Shown: positions 43,421 through 51,442, counted from the stretch's first letter. The stretch is DNA of 64,000 bases from Bin16 sp965206315 (GCA_965206315.1 OZ242210.1:2604001-2668000); one strand, 5' to 3'. Translations and numbers: made by a program. Notes: generated from the sequence alone by a model not told the origin.

Positions 43421-43462
43421 GGCAACACCTTAGTCTGGTGTTGCACTTCGTTTGTGAACTTA
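42431..43462 (-). mobile_element. IS30-family insertion sequence, copy 1
   Basis: About 1032 bases. Terminal inverted repeats TTCACATTCGAAGTGCAACA (42437-42458 with CC) and its partner at 43437-43458 match at 20 of 22 positions. GGGAA flanks both sides (42426-42430 and 43463-43467), a possible five-base target duplication. The flanks join to a family-A palindrome, CGTCATTCCCGCGAAGGC-GGGAA, then CCCAGGTGG, so the target was the 3' arm of a repeat. Transposase on the minus strand. Confidence 0.85.
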
Positions 43463-43695
43463 GGGAACCCAGGTGGCCGCCAGGCTACGCGGCGCTGTGC
43501 GAACAAGAGGCACGCCTGGATGTCTTCCGGCTCGAGGAAGGTGTACTCCCGCAGGATGTCCTCTGCTGTATCTCCGGCCGCAAGCATCCCGAGAACGTGC
43601 TCCACCGCGATACGCATGTCGCGGATGATCGGTTTGCCGCCGAAGACATCCGCCCGCACCGTGATGCGTTCGAGTATCTCTTGTTCAGTAGGCAT
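43288..43695 (-). CDS. DUF433 antitoxin-like protein, 3' end replaced by repeat and IS sequence
   Basis: The first roughly 70 residues from the ATG at 43695 (MPTEQEILERITVRADVFGG, PIIRDMRIAVEHVLGMLAAG, YTFLEPEDIQACLLFAQRR) are a DUF433 helix-turn-helix protein, normally the antitoxin partner of a PIN-like toxin. From VAWRPPG onward the frame reads family-A repeat and then runs into the IS, stopping at 43288. The normal C-terminus and any downstream toxin are missing. It may be inactive. Confidence 0.65.
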   Translation of the reverse strand: MPTEQEILERITVRADVFGGKPIIRDMRIAVEHVLGMLAAGDTAEDILREYTFLEPEDIQACLLFAQRRVAWRPPGFPKFTNEVQHQTKVLPWGTAIRSLGLRNAVRLPAYVLRGARSGKSQQLWIARHRRLLGS

Positions 43696-43697
43696 GT

Positions 43698-44966
43698 CTA
43701 CCCGTCCTCTCTCGTCTGCGACCCTGCACGAAGGTCCTGCAGACGGTGCACCTGGCCGCTCCGGAAGAGATAGCCAAGCGTGTACGCCAGCACTGCGACC
43801 CCACCCACGATCGCCGCGACCGGCGCCGAAGCCAGCGCAGCAACGGCGGCGAACTGCAGCTCCCCCAGCGGACGGACGCTCGTGTGCACCATGCTCCATA
43901 TCCCCATGACGCGTCCGCGGAACTCGTTCGCCACCAGCATCTGCAGGTTCGTCTGGACAGCCACGTTCACCATCGACGCTCCCGTGCCGTACGCGAACAG
44001 CAGCCCCAGCGATGCCCAGTACCACTCCGACAGCGCGAACGCTATCGAGAACACACCCATCGTCACCGCCCCGCTCGTGAACAGCGCACGCTGCTGGTTC
44101 GGCGCGGTCATGCTCGACGCGATGAACACGCCGGTCACGCTCCCGATGCCCGTCGCCCCCCACATGTAGCCGAGCCCGTCCGGCCCGACGCCAAGCACGT
44201 CCTTCGCAAAGATGGGGTAGAGCACCGACAGCGCAACGCCGAACGCCATGTTCCAGTACGCCGTCCCGATGAGGAACAGGAATATCTTCTCGCGCCGGAT
44301 GTAACCCAGCGCTGCCGCCATGTCTGCCAGCACGTTCCGCCCCTGCGACCGCACCACGGGTGGCAGGTGCACCCGCCACAGCAGCGCTGCGTACACCGCC
44401 ACCGCCACCACCGTGATCGCGAAGACCACGCCGCCCGCCACGCTCGCGGACTCCGACGCGCTGAACACGAACTCGCTGACCAGCCCGCCCACGACCGGCG
44501 AGCCTACCCGTGTCGCCGGGTGGATCATCGCGTTCAGCCCCACGGCGCTCGGCATCGCCTCGCGCTGCACGAGGTGCGGGAACATCGCCTGTCGCGCAGG
44601 CCCCTCGAACGCGCCGATGGCCGACAACGCGAAGCCTCCTGCTATCACGTGCCACGCGGTCAGCCCGCCCGCAAGTCCGATCACGGACAGCGCCCCCAGC
44701 ACCACGATGAACAGCAGCTGCATGGCGATGAGCAGCTTCCGCTGGTCGAACTTGTCCGCGAGCGCCCCGCCAAACAGCGTGAGCGCAACGGAGGGGATCA
44801 TCTGGGCGATGCCGTTCACGCCCAGCAGCACCGCCGACCCGGAAAGCTGGTAGATCAGCCAGCCCTCGATCATCCACTGCATCTGCTGGCCGGATACGGC
44901 GATGACGAATCCCACCCAGTAGAGGCGGAAATCACGATGCCGCAGCGCGCTGAACCTCCCTGCCAT
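43698..44966 (-). CDS. MFS transporter (EntS-like)
   Basis: 422 residues, about twelve helices. It opens RFSALRHRDFRLYWVGFVIAVSGQQMQWM and has the loop motif GGALADKFDQRKLL, the pattern of the MFS_3 group containing enterobactin exporter EntS and macrolide pumps. Substrate unknown. The DUF433 gene starts two bases after its stop. Confidence 0.87.
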   Translation of the reverse strand: MAGRFSALRHRDFRLYWVGFVIAVSGQQMQWMIEGWLIYQLSGSAVLLGVNGIAQMIPSVALTLFGGALADKFDQRKLLIAMQLLFIVVLGALSVIGLAGGLTAWHVIAGGFALSAIGAFEGPARQAMFPHLVQREAMPSAVGLNAMIHPATRVGSPVVGGLVSEFVFSASESASVAGGVVFAITVVAVAVYAALLWRVHLPPVVRSQGRNVLADMAAALGYIRREKIFLFLIGTAYWNMAFGVALSVLYPIFAKDVLGVGPDGLGYMWGATGIGSVTGVFIASSMTAPNQQRALFTSGAVTMGVFSIAFALSEWYWASLGLLFAYGTGASMVNVAVQTNLQMLVANEFRGRVMGIWSMVHTSVRPLGELQFAAVAALASAPVAAIVGGVAVLAYTLGYLFRSGQVHRLQDLRAGSQTREDG

Positions 44967-45007
44967 GCGGAGAGTCTACCCTGTCACAAACTCCGCCCGT
45001 CCTTCAT

Positions 45008-45036
45008 CGTCATTCCAGCGGAGGCTGGAATCCAGT
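45008..45036. repeat. Family-A palindromic repeat
   Basis: CGTCATTCCAGCGGAGGCTG then GAATCCAGT, in the intergenic space between divergent MFS and amidohydrolase genes. Confidence 0.75.
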
Positions 45037-45145
45037 GGAGCGGAGTAGCGCGCCATTCCGCTCATGGTGAGCCTGTCGAACCACCCATCTCGTCCATCCT
45101 GTCCATCCCTGTTGATTCCTTCCCCGCGTGGGGTAACATCACCTT

Positions 45146-46174
45146 ATGCAGACACCTTTCGGCATCGTCGACGGCGACGGACACGTAACCGAGTCTGAGG
45201 ACCAGATACGCCCCTACATGGACGAGCCTTACCGCTCGCGGGGCGGCCAGATACGCGCGGGCCACAACTACTGGGACATCAACCTCGGCGGTCGGCTCGG
45301 CTCCGTCGCGAAGGACGCCCGGACCTGGCTCGACGCCATGGATGAAGGCGGCATGGAGACCGCCATCCTCTACCCCACCTCCATCGGCTTCACCGCCGCG
45401 CTCATCTGGGAGCCTGACGTCGCGGTCGCCGTCTGCCGCGCCTACAACGACTTCCTCTACGAGGAGTTCACGACCGTCAGCCCGCGGCTCAAGAGCGTAG
45501 CGCTGCTCCCATTGCAGGACGTCGACGAGGCCGTCAAGGAGCTGCGGCGCGCCGTCACCGAGCGCGGACACTCCGGCGCGATGCTCTCGGCCATCGGCGC
45601 GCACCCGCCCCTCGGGCGCGCACAGTACTTCCCGCTCTACGAGGAGGCGCAGCGCCTCGGCGTTATGCTCGCCGTCCACTCCTCCACCCAGGGCATCCAC
45701 CACCTCGCCGCCGACGACTACCAGCGCTTCATCGAGGTCAACACCTTCTGCTTCCCGGTCGGCCTCTTCCGCCACATGGTCAGCATGATGTTCGCCGGCA
45801 TCCCTGAGCTCTTCCCCGACCTGCGCGTCGGCTGGATGGAGGCCGGCTGCGGCTGGGTGCCCTACTGGCTGGAGCGCATGGACGAGAAGTGGAAGATACG
45901 CGGCGCCGACGAGGCCCCCATGCTCCGCAAATCACCCACCGAGTACGTGCAGCAGGGCAACTGGTACTTCCACTCCGAGGCCGACGAGAAGATGCTCCCC
46001 TACACCGCCTCCGTCATCGGCAAGGACAAGCTCTTCTTCGCATCGGACTTCCCCCACTGGGACTCCGAGTACCCCCACAATGTGCAGGAGATGCTCGCCC
46101 GCGAGGACATCGACGAGAGGCTCCGCCGCAACGTCCTCCGCGAGAACGCCCTCCGCCTCTACGGGATGGCGTAG
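45146..46174 (+). CDS. Amidohydrolase family protein
   Basis: 342 residues, amidohydrolase_2-like TIM barrel. GIVDGDGHVTES replaces the usual DxHxH by DxDxH, as do the relatives at 55183 and 57731. The middle has LGVMLAVHSSTQGIHH with a metal-type His, and the end LFFASDFPHWDSEYP holds the conserved Asp. The DxDxH change suggests a single-metal site. Substrate unknown. Confidence 0.87.
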   Translation: MQTPFGIVDGDGHVTESEDQIRPYMDEPYRSRGGQIRAGHNYWDINLGGRLGSVAKDARTWLDAMDEGGMETAILYPTSIGFTAALIWEPDVAVAVCRAYNDFLYEEFTTVSPRLKSVALLPLQDVDEAVKELRRAVTERGHSGAMLSAIGAHPPLGRAQYFPLYEEAQRLGVMLAVHSSTQGIHHLAADDYQRFIEVNTFCFPVGLFRHMVSMMFAGIPELFPDLRVGWMEAGCGWVPYWLERMDEKWKIRGADEAPMLRKSPTEYVQQGNWYFHSEADEKMLPYTASVIGKDKLFFASDFPHWDSEYPHNVQEMLAREDIDERLRRNVLRENALRLYGMA

Positions 46175-46193
46175 CTTCCGGGAGCCTTGTCTT

Positions 46194-46216
46194 CGTCATT
46201 CCCGCGAAAGCGGGAA
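46194..46216. repeat. Left REP of GIY-YIG unit 1, split by IS copy 2
   Basis: CGTCATTCCCGCGAAAGCGG then GAA is the 5' part of a family-A unit; its 3' part (TCTCG) resumes at 47251 beyond the IS. Its inverted partner lies at 47597-47623 beyond the GIY-YIG gene. Confidence 0.78.
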
Positions 46217-47245
46217 GGTGAATTCACATTCGAAGTGCAACACCTAGTCTAGGACCTCGGCCGGGGTCCGGTAGCCGAGGCACTTGCGCGGCGTATTGTT
46301 GTAGGCCTGCACGAGCTCTGCAAACTGCTCGTCCGTCACAGTGACGAGGTCAGTCTTCCGTGGCAGCATCCGGCGCATCCTACCGATCGCATTCTCTACA
46401 CCTCCCTTCTGCCACGGGGCGTGGGTGTCACAGAAGAAGGTCTCCATCCCAAGCGCGTGCAACTCGTGATGCCGCGCGAACTCCGTCCCGTTGTCGAACG
46501 TCACCGTTCGGCGCAGTTGCGGCGGGAACCTTCCCAATGCCCCCGACATCACACGGGCAATCGGCCCCGAGGCCTTTCCCGGAGGACGCACCGCAATCAG
46601 CAGCCGCGAATGCCGCTCATGCAGCGTCAACACAGCCTGGCCGTAGGTACTGAACAGCATCAGGTCCGCCTCCCAGTGCCCAGGCTCTCGCCGGTCTGCT
46701 GCCGATGCAGGCCGCTCCGAGAGCGGTCGACGCAGACGGATGAACGAGGCCGGACTGCCTCCCCCGCGCCCGCGCCGGCCCCGCTTCGACTTCCCTCGCG
46801 GCAGGTAGTGGCGCCACGTGTAGTCCTTCGTCCGTCTGATCTGCCCGTAGATGAACCGGTAGATGCTCTCGTGGGAGATGATGCGTCTGCCTTTCACCAG
46901 GGCGAGTCGGTTCACGACTTCCTCCGGCGACCACCCTCTCCCAAGGGCGGCAAGCACCTCTGCGCGCAGAGGACCATCACGCTCCAGCCGTGCTCCGCTC
47001 CAACGACGGGCTCGCGCCTGCTGTTCTGCATACCGTGGCTGATAGCCATCCCTCCTCGATCTGTTGCGCTTCAGTTCCCGAGCAACCGTCGATGGCGCGC
47101 GATCCAGAGCTGCAGCGATTTGCCGGACCGAGTGTCCCTCGGCTTGTAAGCGGGCAATCGCACACCGCTCTTCAATGGAGACCTGCTGATAGTGCTTTCC
47201 CATGGCAACACCCTAATGAGGTGTTGCACTTCGTTTGTGAACTTA
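46217..47245 (-). mobile_element. IS30-family insertion sequence, copy 2
   Basis: About 1029 bases. Inverted ends TTCACATTCGAAGTGCAACA (46223-46244 with CC) and its partner at 47220-47241. GGGAA flanks both sides (46212-46216 and 47246-47250). It sits in a family-A palindrome at the same base and in the same orientation as copy 1. The transposases differ at many positions, so this is a separate insertion rather than a recent duplicate. Confidence 0.87.
46244..47203 (-). CDS. IS30-family transposase (copy 2)
   Basis: 319 residues. HTH region ERCAIARLQAEGHSVRQIAAAL ... ARELKRNRS; DDE residues in GHWEADLM, TFDNGTEFARH and WQKGGVENAIGRM. It terminates properly inside the element after TPAEVLD. 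Looks intact and possibly active. Confidence 0.94.
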   Translation of the reverse strand: MGKHYQQVSIEERCAIARLQAEGHSVRQIAAALDRAPSTVARELKRNRSRRDGYQPRYAEQQARARRWSGARLERDGPLRAEVLAALGRGWSPEEVVNRLALVKGRRIISHESIYRFIYGQIRRTKDYTWRHYLPRGKSKRGRRGRGGGSPASFIRLRRPLSERPASAADRREPGHWEADLMLFSTYGQAVLTLHERHSRLLIAVRPPGKASGPIARVMSGALGRFPPQLRRTVTFDNGTEFARHHELHALGMETFFCDTHAPWQKGGVENAIGRMRRMLPRKTDLVTVTDEQFAELVQAYNNTPRKCLGYRTPAEVLD

Positions 47246-47280
47246 GGGAATCTCGTATCCCTTACCCCTATACTCAACGC

Positions 47281-47592
47281 ATGACCTCTACACCCCGCCA
47301 AATCCGCCAGCCCTGCGTCTACCCCATCACCAGCAGACCCGGCGGTCCACTCTACGTGGGCGTCACGTCCAACCTCATTCAGCGCGTCTGGCAGCACAAG
47401 TCCCACTTTGCGCAAGGGTTCACAGACCGCTATAACATTGCCAGGCTCGTGTGGTTCGAGCAGCACGAAACTATGGAGAGTGCCATCACGCGGGAGAAGG
47501 CGATCAAGAAGTGGAATCGCGCTTGGAAAGAAGAACTGATCGAGGGGCAGAACCCTTCCTGGCATGACCTCTGTGACGACATCTGCCGATAG
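47281..47592 (+). CDS. GIY-YIG nuclease-domain protein (unit 1)
   Basis: 103 residues from the ATG at 47281. CVYPITSRPGGPLYVGVTSN supplies the two tyrosines of the GIY-YIG motif (degenerate first part), followed by the Arg of IQRVWQHK and the Glu of ITREKAIKKWNR. The short YhbQ/UPF0213-like form has one domain only. The gene is enclosed by inverted family-A repeats: left at 46194-46216 plus 47251-47255, right at 47597-47623. The left one is interrupted by the IS30 copy. A sister unit lies at 54709. Confidence 0.88.
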   Translation: MTSTPRQIRQPCVYPITSRPGGPLYVGVTSNLIQRVWQHKSHFAQGFTDRYNIARLVWFEQHETMESAITREKAIKKWNRAWKEELIEGQNPSWHDLCDDICR

Positions 47593-47596
47593 GCTG

Positions 47597-47623
47597 CGAG
47601 ATTCCCGCTTTCGCGGAATGACG
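47597..47623. repeat. Right REP of GIY-YIG unit 1, inverted
   Basis: The reverse complement reads CGTCATTCCGCGAAAGCGGG then AATCTCG. This matches the left REP of the same unit except for one missing C, and shares its TCTCG tail, which most other family-A units lack. Confidence 0.78.
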
Positions 47624-47700
47624 GATAACCTCGGCGCCAATAGCAAGCCGCGGTCGCGGAGATACCTGGCCCACAGCCAGCATCGCATAGGAGCGAGAAC

Positions 47701-48432
47701 ATGGAACCACTCCTCTGGCGCAAGCGCATAGGCCTCATCACCACCAGCGGACAGGTCGTCACCGAGCCGCGCTACTACCAGCTTGCTCCGGCCGGCGTCA
47801 CCTTCCACACCTCCCGCATGCTCCACACCGGCGGCGAGGACGGCCTCATCCGCATGGAACAGAACGCTCCCCGCGCCATCGAGGAGTTGGCCACTGCGGA
47901 CGTCGACGCCATCGCCTACTGCTGCACCGTCAGCGGCGCGATGCGAGGCATCGACGAGGATCGCAATTTCTGCGACGACATCTGGGCGAACACCGGTATC
48001 CCCGCGACCTCCACGATGCTCGCCTGCGCCGAAGCGCTCCAGCACCTCGGCGCGAAGCGCATCGTCCTCACGAGCCCCTACGTCGACAGCCACAACGAGC
48101 ACGAGGCGGCCTACCTCCGCGAGGCGGGCATCGAACCCGTCCTCATGCGCGGCATGGGCCTCACGTCCGGGAAGGAGTACTGCCGGGTGACGCCGGACGA
48201 GATACGCAGCTTCTGCCTCGACGCCTGGCAGGAGGCTTACGCGCTCTGGCCGGACGCCCTCTTCGTGAGCTGCATGAACTACGACGCCATCGCCGTCGCC
48301 GAGAACCTAGAGCAGATCATCGGCAAGCCGGTCGTCACCTCGCACACCGCCACCCTCTGGCGCGCCCTCGCCCTCGCCGGCATCCACGACCCCATCGAAG
48401 GCGCCGGCTCCCTCCTCGCCGACACCCGCTAG
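47701..48432 (+). CDS. Maleate cis-trans isomerase / arylmalonate decarboxylase family protein
   Basis: 243 residues of the Asp/Glu racemase-like fold. One active cysteine is in DAIAYCCTVSGAM and the second in ALFVSCMNYDAIA; LGAKRIVLTSPYVDSHNEHEAAYLREAG is the inter-domain region. These enzymes isomerise maleate to fumarate or decarboxylate malonates. A short duplicate of its 3' end occurs at 49862-49912. Confidence 0.87.
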   Translation: MEPLLWRKRIGLITTSGQVVTEPRYYQLAPAGVTFHTSRMLHTGGEDGLIRMEQNAPRAIEELATADVDAIAYCCTVSGAMRGIDEDRNFCDDIWANTGIPATSTMLACAEALQHLGAKRIVLTSPYVDSHNEHEAAYLREAGIEPVLMRGMGLTSGKEYCRVTPDEIRSFCLDAWQEAYALWPDALFVSCMNYDAIAVAENLEQIIGKPVVTSHTATLWRALALAGIHDPIEGAGSLLADTR

Positions 48433-48437
48433 CCCTC

Positions 48438-48662
48438 GTCATTCCCGCCCGGGCGGGAATCCCGCCTGATCCCTTCCCCCTTGATGGGGGAAGGTTAGGA
48501 TGGGGGTGAGCCCGGCTCGGTGGGCGTGGGGGTTCGTCGTGGGGGCGCGGCGCCCTTGTCATTTCGAGCGGAGCGCAGCGAAGTCGAGAAATCTCTCGGC
48601 CCGCCTCTTCTCCTCTCCCTCAGGAGAGGCCAACGCACTTTAGCGTGTGGGTGAGGGCCCCC
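48438..48662. repeat. Repeat cluster, families A, C and B
   Basis: Family A with arms CCCGCCC/GGGCGGG at about 48438-48463, a CCCTTGATGGGGGAAGGTTA segment (also seen in altered form near 36925), a C unit (TTTCGAGCGGAGCGCAGCGA then AGTCGAGAAATCTCTC) near 48559-48597, and a B unit ending GGGTGAGGG at about 48658. No gene. Confidence 0.7.
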
Positions 48663-48732
48663 ACGGCAGCGAGAGCCGTGGCGCGGGCTGTGCTATCGTG
48701 GCCGGGCGATTCCATTGATGGGAGAGTGCTCG

Positions 48733-49848
48733 ATGCCGTACTTGCTATCCAACGAAGATGTCGAACAAGTGCTGGATATGGAGACATCCGTGCGGGCACT
48801 GGAAAGTGCAGTGCGGGAATGGGCGCACGGAAACGCTGCGGCCGTTCCAAGGCACAACTTCTTCGCTCCGGGGGGCCGCGAGGGGGAAGTATTCCAGTTC
48901 GGCGTCATGTCTGGCGGCAGCAAGGACGACCAGCTTTACTGCCTGCGCATCCTGGACGACGTCCTCTACTACCAGCGCGAGGGGGACCTGCTGACCAGGG
49001 AGAAGTACTGCATCGAGCCGGGCACCTACTGCGGGCTGCTCCTCCTCTTCTCCACGGCCAATGGTGAGCTCCTTGGGATCATGCCCGATGGCATCATTCA
49101 GCATATGCGAGTGGCCGGCGAGACGGCCGTAGGGGTGGACATCCTCGCCAACAGCGATGCTTCCACCATCGGGATGCTGGGCTCCGGAGGCATGGCTCGC
49201 AGTTTCGCCGAAGCCATCTCCGTGGTCCGCGACATCCGCAGCATCAAGGTGTACAGCCCTACCCGGGAGCACCGGGAGGAATATGCACGCGAAATGGCGG
49301 AGAGGCTGAACATCGAGGTGCAGGCCGTGAACGGGCCGCAAGAGGCGATCCGGGGGACCGAGATCGTGTGCCTCTGTACGGACTCGTTGCGCCCCGTCAT
49401 GTCCGCTGAGTGGATGGAGCCTGGTCAACTCGTTATCTCCGTGGGTGGCGGCGGTGGCTTGCTGGACGTCGGTGGAGACATGTCCCTCTTTCAGGGGTTC
49501 TTCGCCATCTCCACGGACGACCTCGCGTCTGCGGAGGACCGAGGGGGCGGTTACATGATCGGGTATTCCTACTTTGCAGGGCAGCCCCAGGACTTCGGAG
49601 CGATCCCGCAGGAGGCTTGGTGGCCCACTCCGGAAGAGCACAACAGGGGGGTGACCCGGCTACTGGACGTTATGAGCGGGGCAGCGACAGGCCGTTCCAG
49701 CAGGGAAGACATCCTCCATCTATGGGGAGGGGGTTATACGACCGTGGGGTTCTCCGCCTTGGCGGGCATCGTCTATCGGGCGGCAAAGGAGAAGGGGTTG
49801 GGACAGCAGATACCCCTGGATTGGTTCGTCCAGAAGGTGCGTGACTAG
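48733..49848 (+). CDS. Ornithine cyclodeaminase / mu-crystallin family protein
   Basis: 371 residues from the ATG at 48733 (GGGAGAG six bases upstream). VLDMETSVRALESAVREW opens the family fold, and IGMLGSGGMARSFAEAISVV is the NAD(P)-binding motif, followed by SIKVYSPTREHREEYA and EIVCLCTDSLRPVM. Catalyses NAD(P)-dependent cyclodeamination or imine reduction; the substrate is uncertain. It appears somewhat less GC-rich than its neighbours and is followed by a remnant of another gene, suggesting that it arrived by replacement. Confidence 0.86.
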   Translation: MPYLLSNEDVEQVLDMETSVRALESAVREWAHGNAAAVPRHNFFAPGGREGEVFQFGVMSGGSKDDQLYCLRILDDVLYYQREGDLLTREKYCIEPGTYCGLLLLFSTANGELLGIMPDGIIQHMRVAGETAVGVDILANSDASTIGMLGSGGMARSFAEAISVVRDIRSIKVYSPTREHREEYAREMAERLNIEVQAVNGPQEAIRGTEIVCLCTDSLRPVMSAEWMEPGQLVISVGGGGGLLDVGGDMSLFQGFFAISTDDLASAEDRGGGYMIGYSYFAGQPQDFGAIPQEAWWPTPEEHNRGVTRLLDVMSGAATGRSSREDILHLWGGGYTTVGFSALAGIVYRAAKEKGLGQQIPLDWFVQKVRD

Positions 49849-49861
49849 AAGCCCGGCTCTG

Positions 49862-49912
49862 CCTCACGACCCCATCGAAGACGCAGGCACCCTCCTCGCC
49901 GATACCCGCTAG
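49862..49912 (+). pseudogene. Remnant: last 16 codons of a second maleate-isomerase-like gene
   Basis: This piece encodes HDPIEDAGTLLADTR and a stop. The gene at 47701 ends HDPIEGAGSLLADTR. Over 49 bases only four differ. It starts 13 bases after the cyclodeaminase stop with nothing of the gene body upstream. Confidence 0.7.
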
Positions 49913-50060
49913 CGCGCGGGTGAGGGCCCTGAGTGCGGTGCGGAGGTGGGTTGTCATTTCGAGCGGAGCGCAGCGGAGTCGAGAAATCTCTCAGGAATCG
50001 CCCGCTCATGGTGAGCCTGACGAACCACCCGTCGTTCCTGCGCAGGCAGGAACCTCACAG
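49910..50060. repeat. Family-B fragment, family-C unit and variant family-A unit
   Basis: A GCGCGCGGGTGAGGGCC tail of family B, a C unit (ATTTCGAGCGGAGCGCAGCG then GAGTCGAGAAATCTCTCAGG) at about 49956-49994, and CGTTCCTGCGCAGGCAGGAA near 50030-50052, the C-T variant of family A. GCTCATGGTGAGCCTG between them also occurs near 45060. Confidence 0.7.
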
Positions 50061-50068
50061 CCATCCTC

Positions 50069-50977
50069 TCACACCTTCCGCGAGTACGCCGTGATGCCGT
50101 CCGACCAGTCGAACCGCCGCGCGACCTTGTGCATCGCGCGCAGGAACGGCGCAGCCGGGCCGATCAGCCGCATCTTGTGCAGCAGGCGCACCGGCGCGTA
50201 GAGCCCCTCGTTGGTCTCGTCCGCGTCCACGACCCCGGCCAGCGTCGCGGTCTCGGTCGCGCGGAACGTTTCGAATCCTACGTCAGCCAGCATCCGCGTC
50301 AACGTGCGCCGCGAGAAGTAGTAGACGTGCTCCGGCATGCTGTAGTGCCGCCAGCGAGCCCCCACGATGCGCGGCCACAGCCCTTCGATGTCGTGCGTCC
50401 CGACGATGAGCACGCCACCCGGTTTCAGCAGCCGGTGCACCTGGCGCAGCACGCTTTTCGGGTCGGGCAGATGCTCGATCGTCAGCAGCATCGTCGCGAG
50501 ATCGACGCTGTCCGGCGGCAGGTCCACGTCGTCCAGCGTGCCGGTGAAGACGTCGAGCCCGAACTCGCGGCGAGCGTACTCCGTCGCGTACGCCGACACG
50601 TCCACGCCGTAGGGCGTCCAGCCCCGTTGACGTAGCTGGTCGAGCACGACGCCCATGCTGCAGCCGACGTCCAGCGCCACGCCCGGTGTGACGTCCTTCA
50701 GCGGACGCAGCAGCTCGCCGACCAGGAAGCGCAGGTGGTTCGTCAGCGCCATGTAGTTCGAGTACCCGACGTGAAGGTCGTCGTAGTCGCTGCCGCCGCC
50801 GTAGTAGGAATCGTCATAGATCGTCGCGAGCTCGGACGCTACAGGGCGCGGGTTGATGAACACCAGTCCGCACTCGTTGCACCGCACGACCGTGTACCCC
50901 TTGATCACGTGCAGCGGTGAATGCTCCTCCGACCCGCACAGGTTGCACGCCACCGTCTCGAATCGCTCCTCTGTCAT
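50069..50977 (-). CDS. Class I SAM-dependent methyltransferase with N-terminal zinc ribbon
   Basis: 302 residues from the ATG at 50977, six bases after GGAGGT; an ATG at 50983 directly abuts that site and is less likely. The N-terminus has VACNLCGSEE ... VVRCNECGLVFINPRP, a four-cysteine zinc ribbon. VALDVGCSMGVVLDQL is motif I, and TMLLTIEHLPDPKSVLRQVHRLLKPGG the later core. Typical of sugar or natural-product C-methyltransferases; the acceptor is unknown. Confidence 0.88.
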   Translation of the reverse strand: MTEERFETVACNLCGSEEHSPLHVIKGYTVVRCNECGLVFINPRPVASELATIYDDSYYGGGSDYDDLHVGYSNYMALTNHLRFLVGELLRPLKDVTPGVALDVGCSMGVVLDQLRQRGWTPYGVDVSAYATEYARREFGLDVFTGTLDDVDLPPDSVDLATMLLTIEHLPDPKSVLRQVHRLLKPGGVLIVGTHDIEGLWPRIVGARWRHYSMPEHVYYFSRRTLTRMLADVGFETFRATETATLAGVVDADETNEGLYAPVRLLHKMRLIGPAAPFLRAMHKVARRFDWSDGITAYSRKV

Positions 50978-51037
50978 CGGCATACCTCCGTGTTCGGTCT
51001 GGTGAGTGGGCTGTGGCGATGGAGGGCTGGCCTAATT

Positions 51038-51442
51038 TCATGGGATTGTTGGCACACCCTCCGCCTCGGCTGCACGCTTGAGCGCAGTATCGAGGGTCCC
51101 CAGCGTTGCTTGGCGCCGCCGCGCCAGTTCCAGGTAGAGCGCATCGTAGAACGTCAACCCGTGCGCCCTGCACAAGGCAAGGGTAGCGTCGAAGTCAGGC
51201 GACTCGTCGACGTTCAGCGGCAACTGTGTAAGCAAGGCGAACCACAGATCGACTCGCCCGCTCGGTATCCGCCCTCGCCGTTCGTTCGTAACGAGGGCAT
51301 TCCGCACCTCTGCATCCCACCAGCGGGGGATGATGGTCTCATCGCTGCGCAGGAGCGATGAGACCACAGCGATTTCTGGTTCCGGCCTCTCGCCGGGGAC
51401 TAGTCCTATGGTCAGCGATGCGTCGAGGACGTACCCGCTCAC
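51038..51442 (-). CDS. PIN-domain toxin (VapC-like)
   Basis: 134 residues from the GTG at 51442, which overlaps the antitoxin stop by four bases (GTGA). Acidic PIN residues are in YVLDASL, WDAEVRNAL, LTFYDALYLELA and LGTLDTAL. Predicted Mg-dependent ribonuclease. The overlap shows coupled expression with the antitoxin. Confidence 0.88.
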   Translation of the reverse strand: MSGYVLDASLTIGLVPGERPEPEIAVVSSLLRSDETIIPRWWDAEVRNALVTNERRGRIPSGRVDLWFALLTQLPLNVDESPDFDATLALCRAHGLTFYDALYLELARRRQATLGTLDTALKRAAEAEGVPTIP

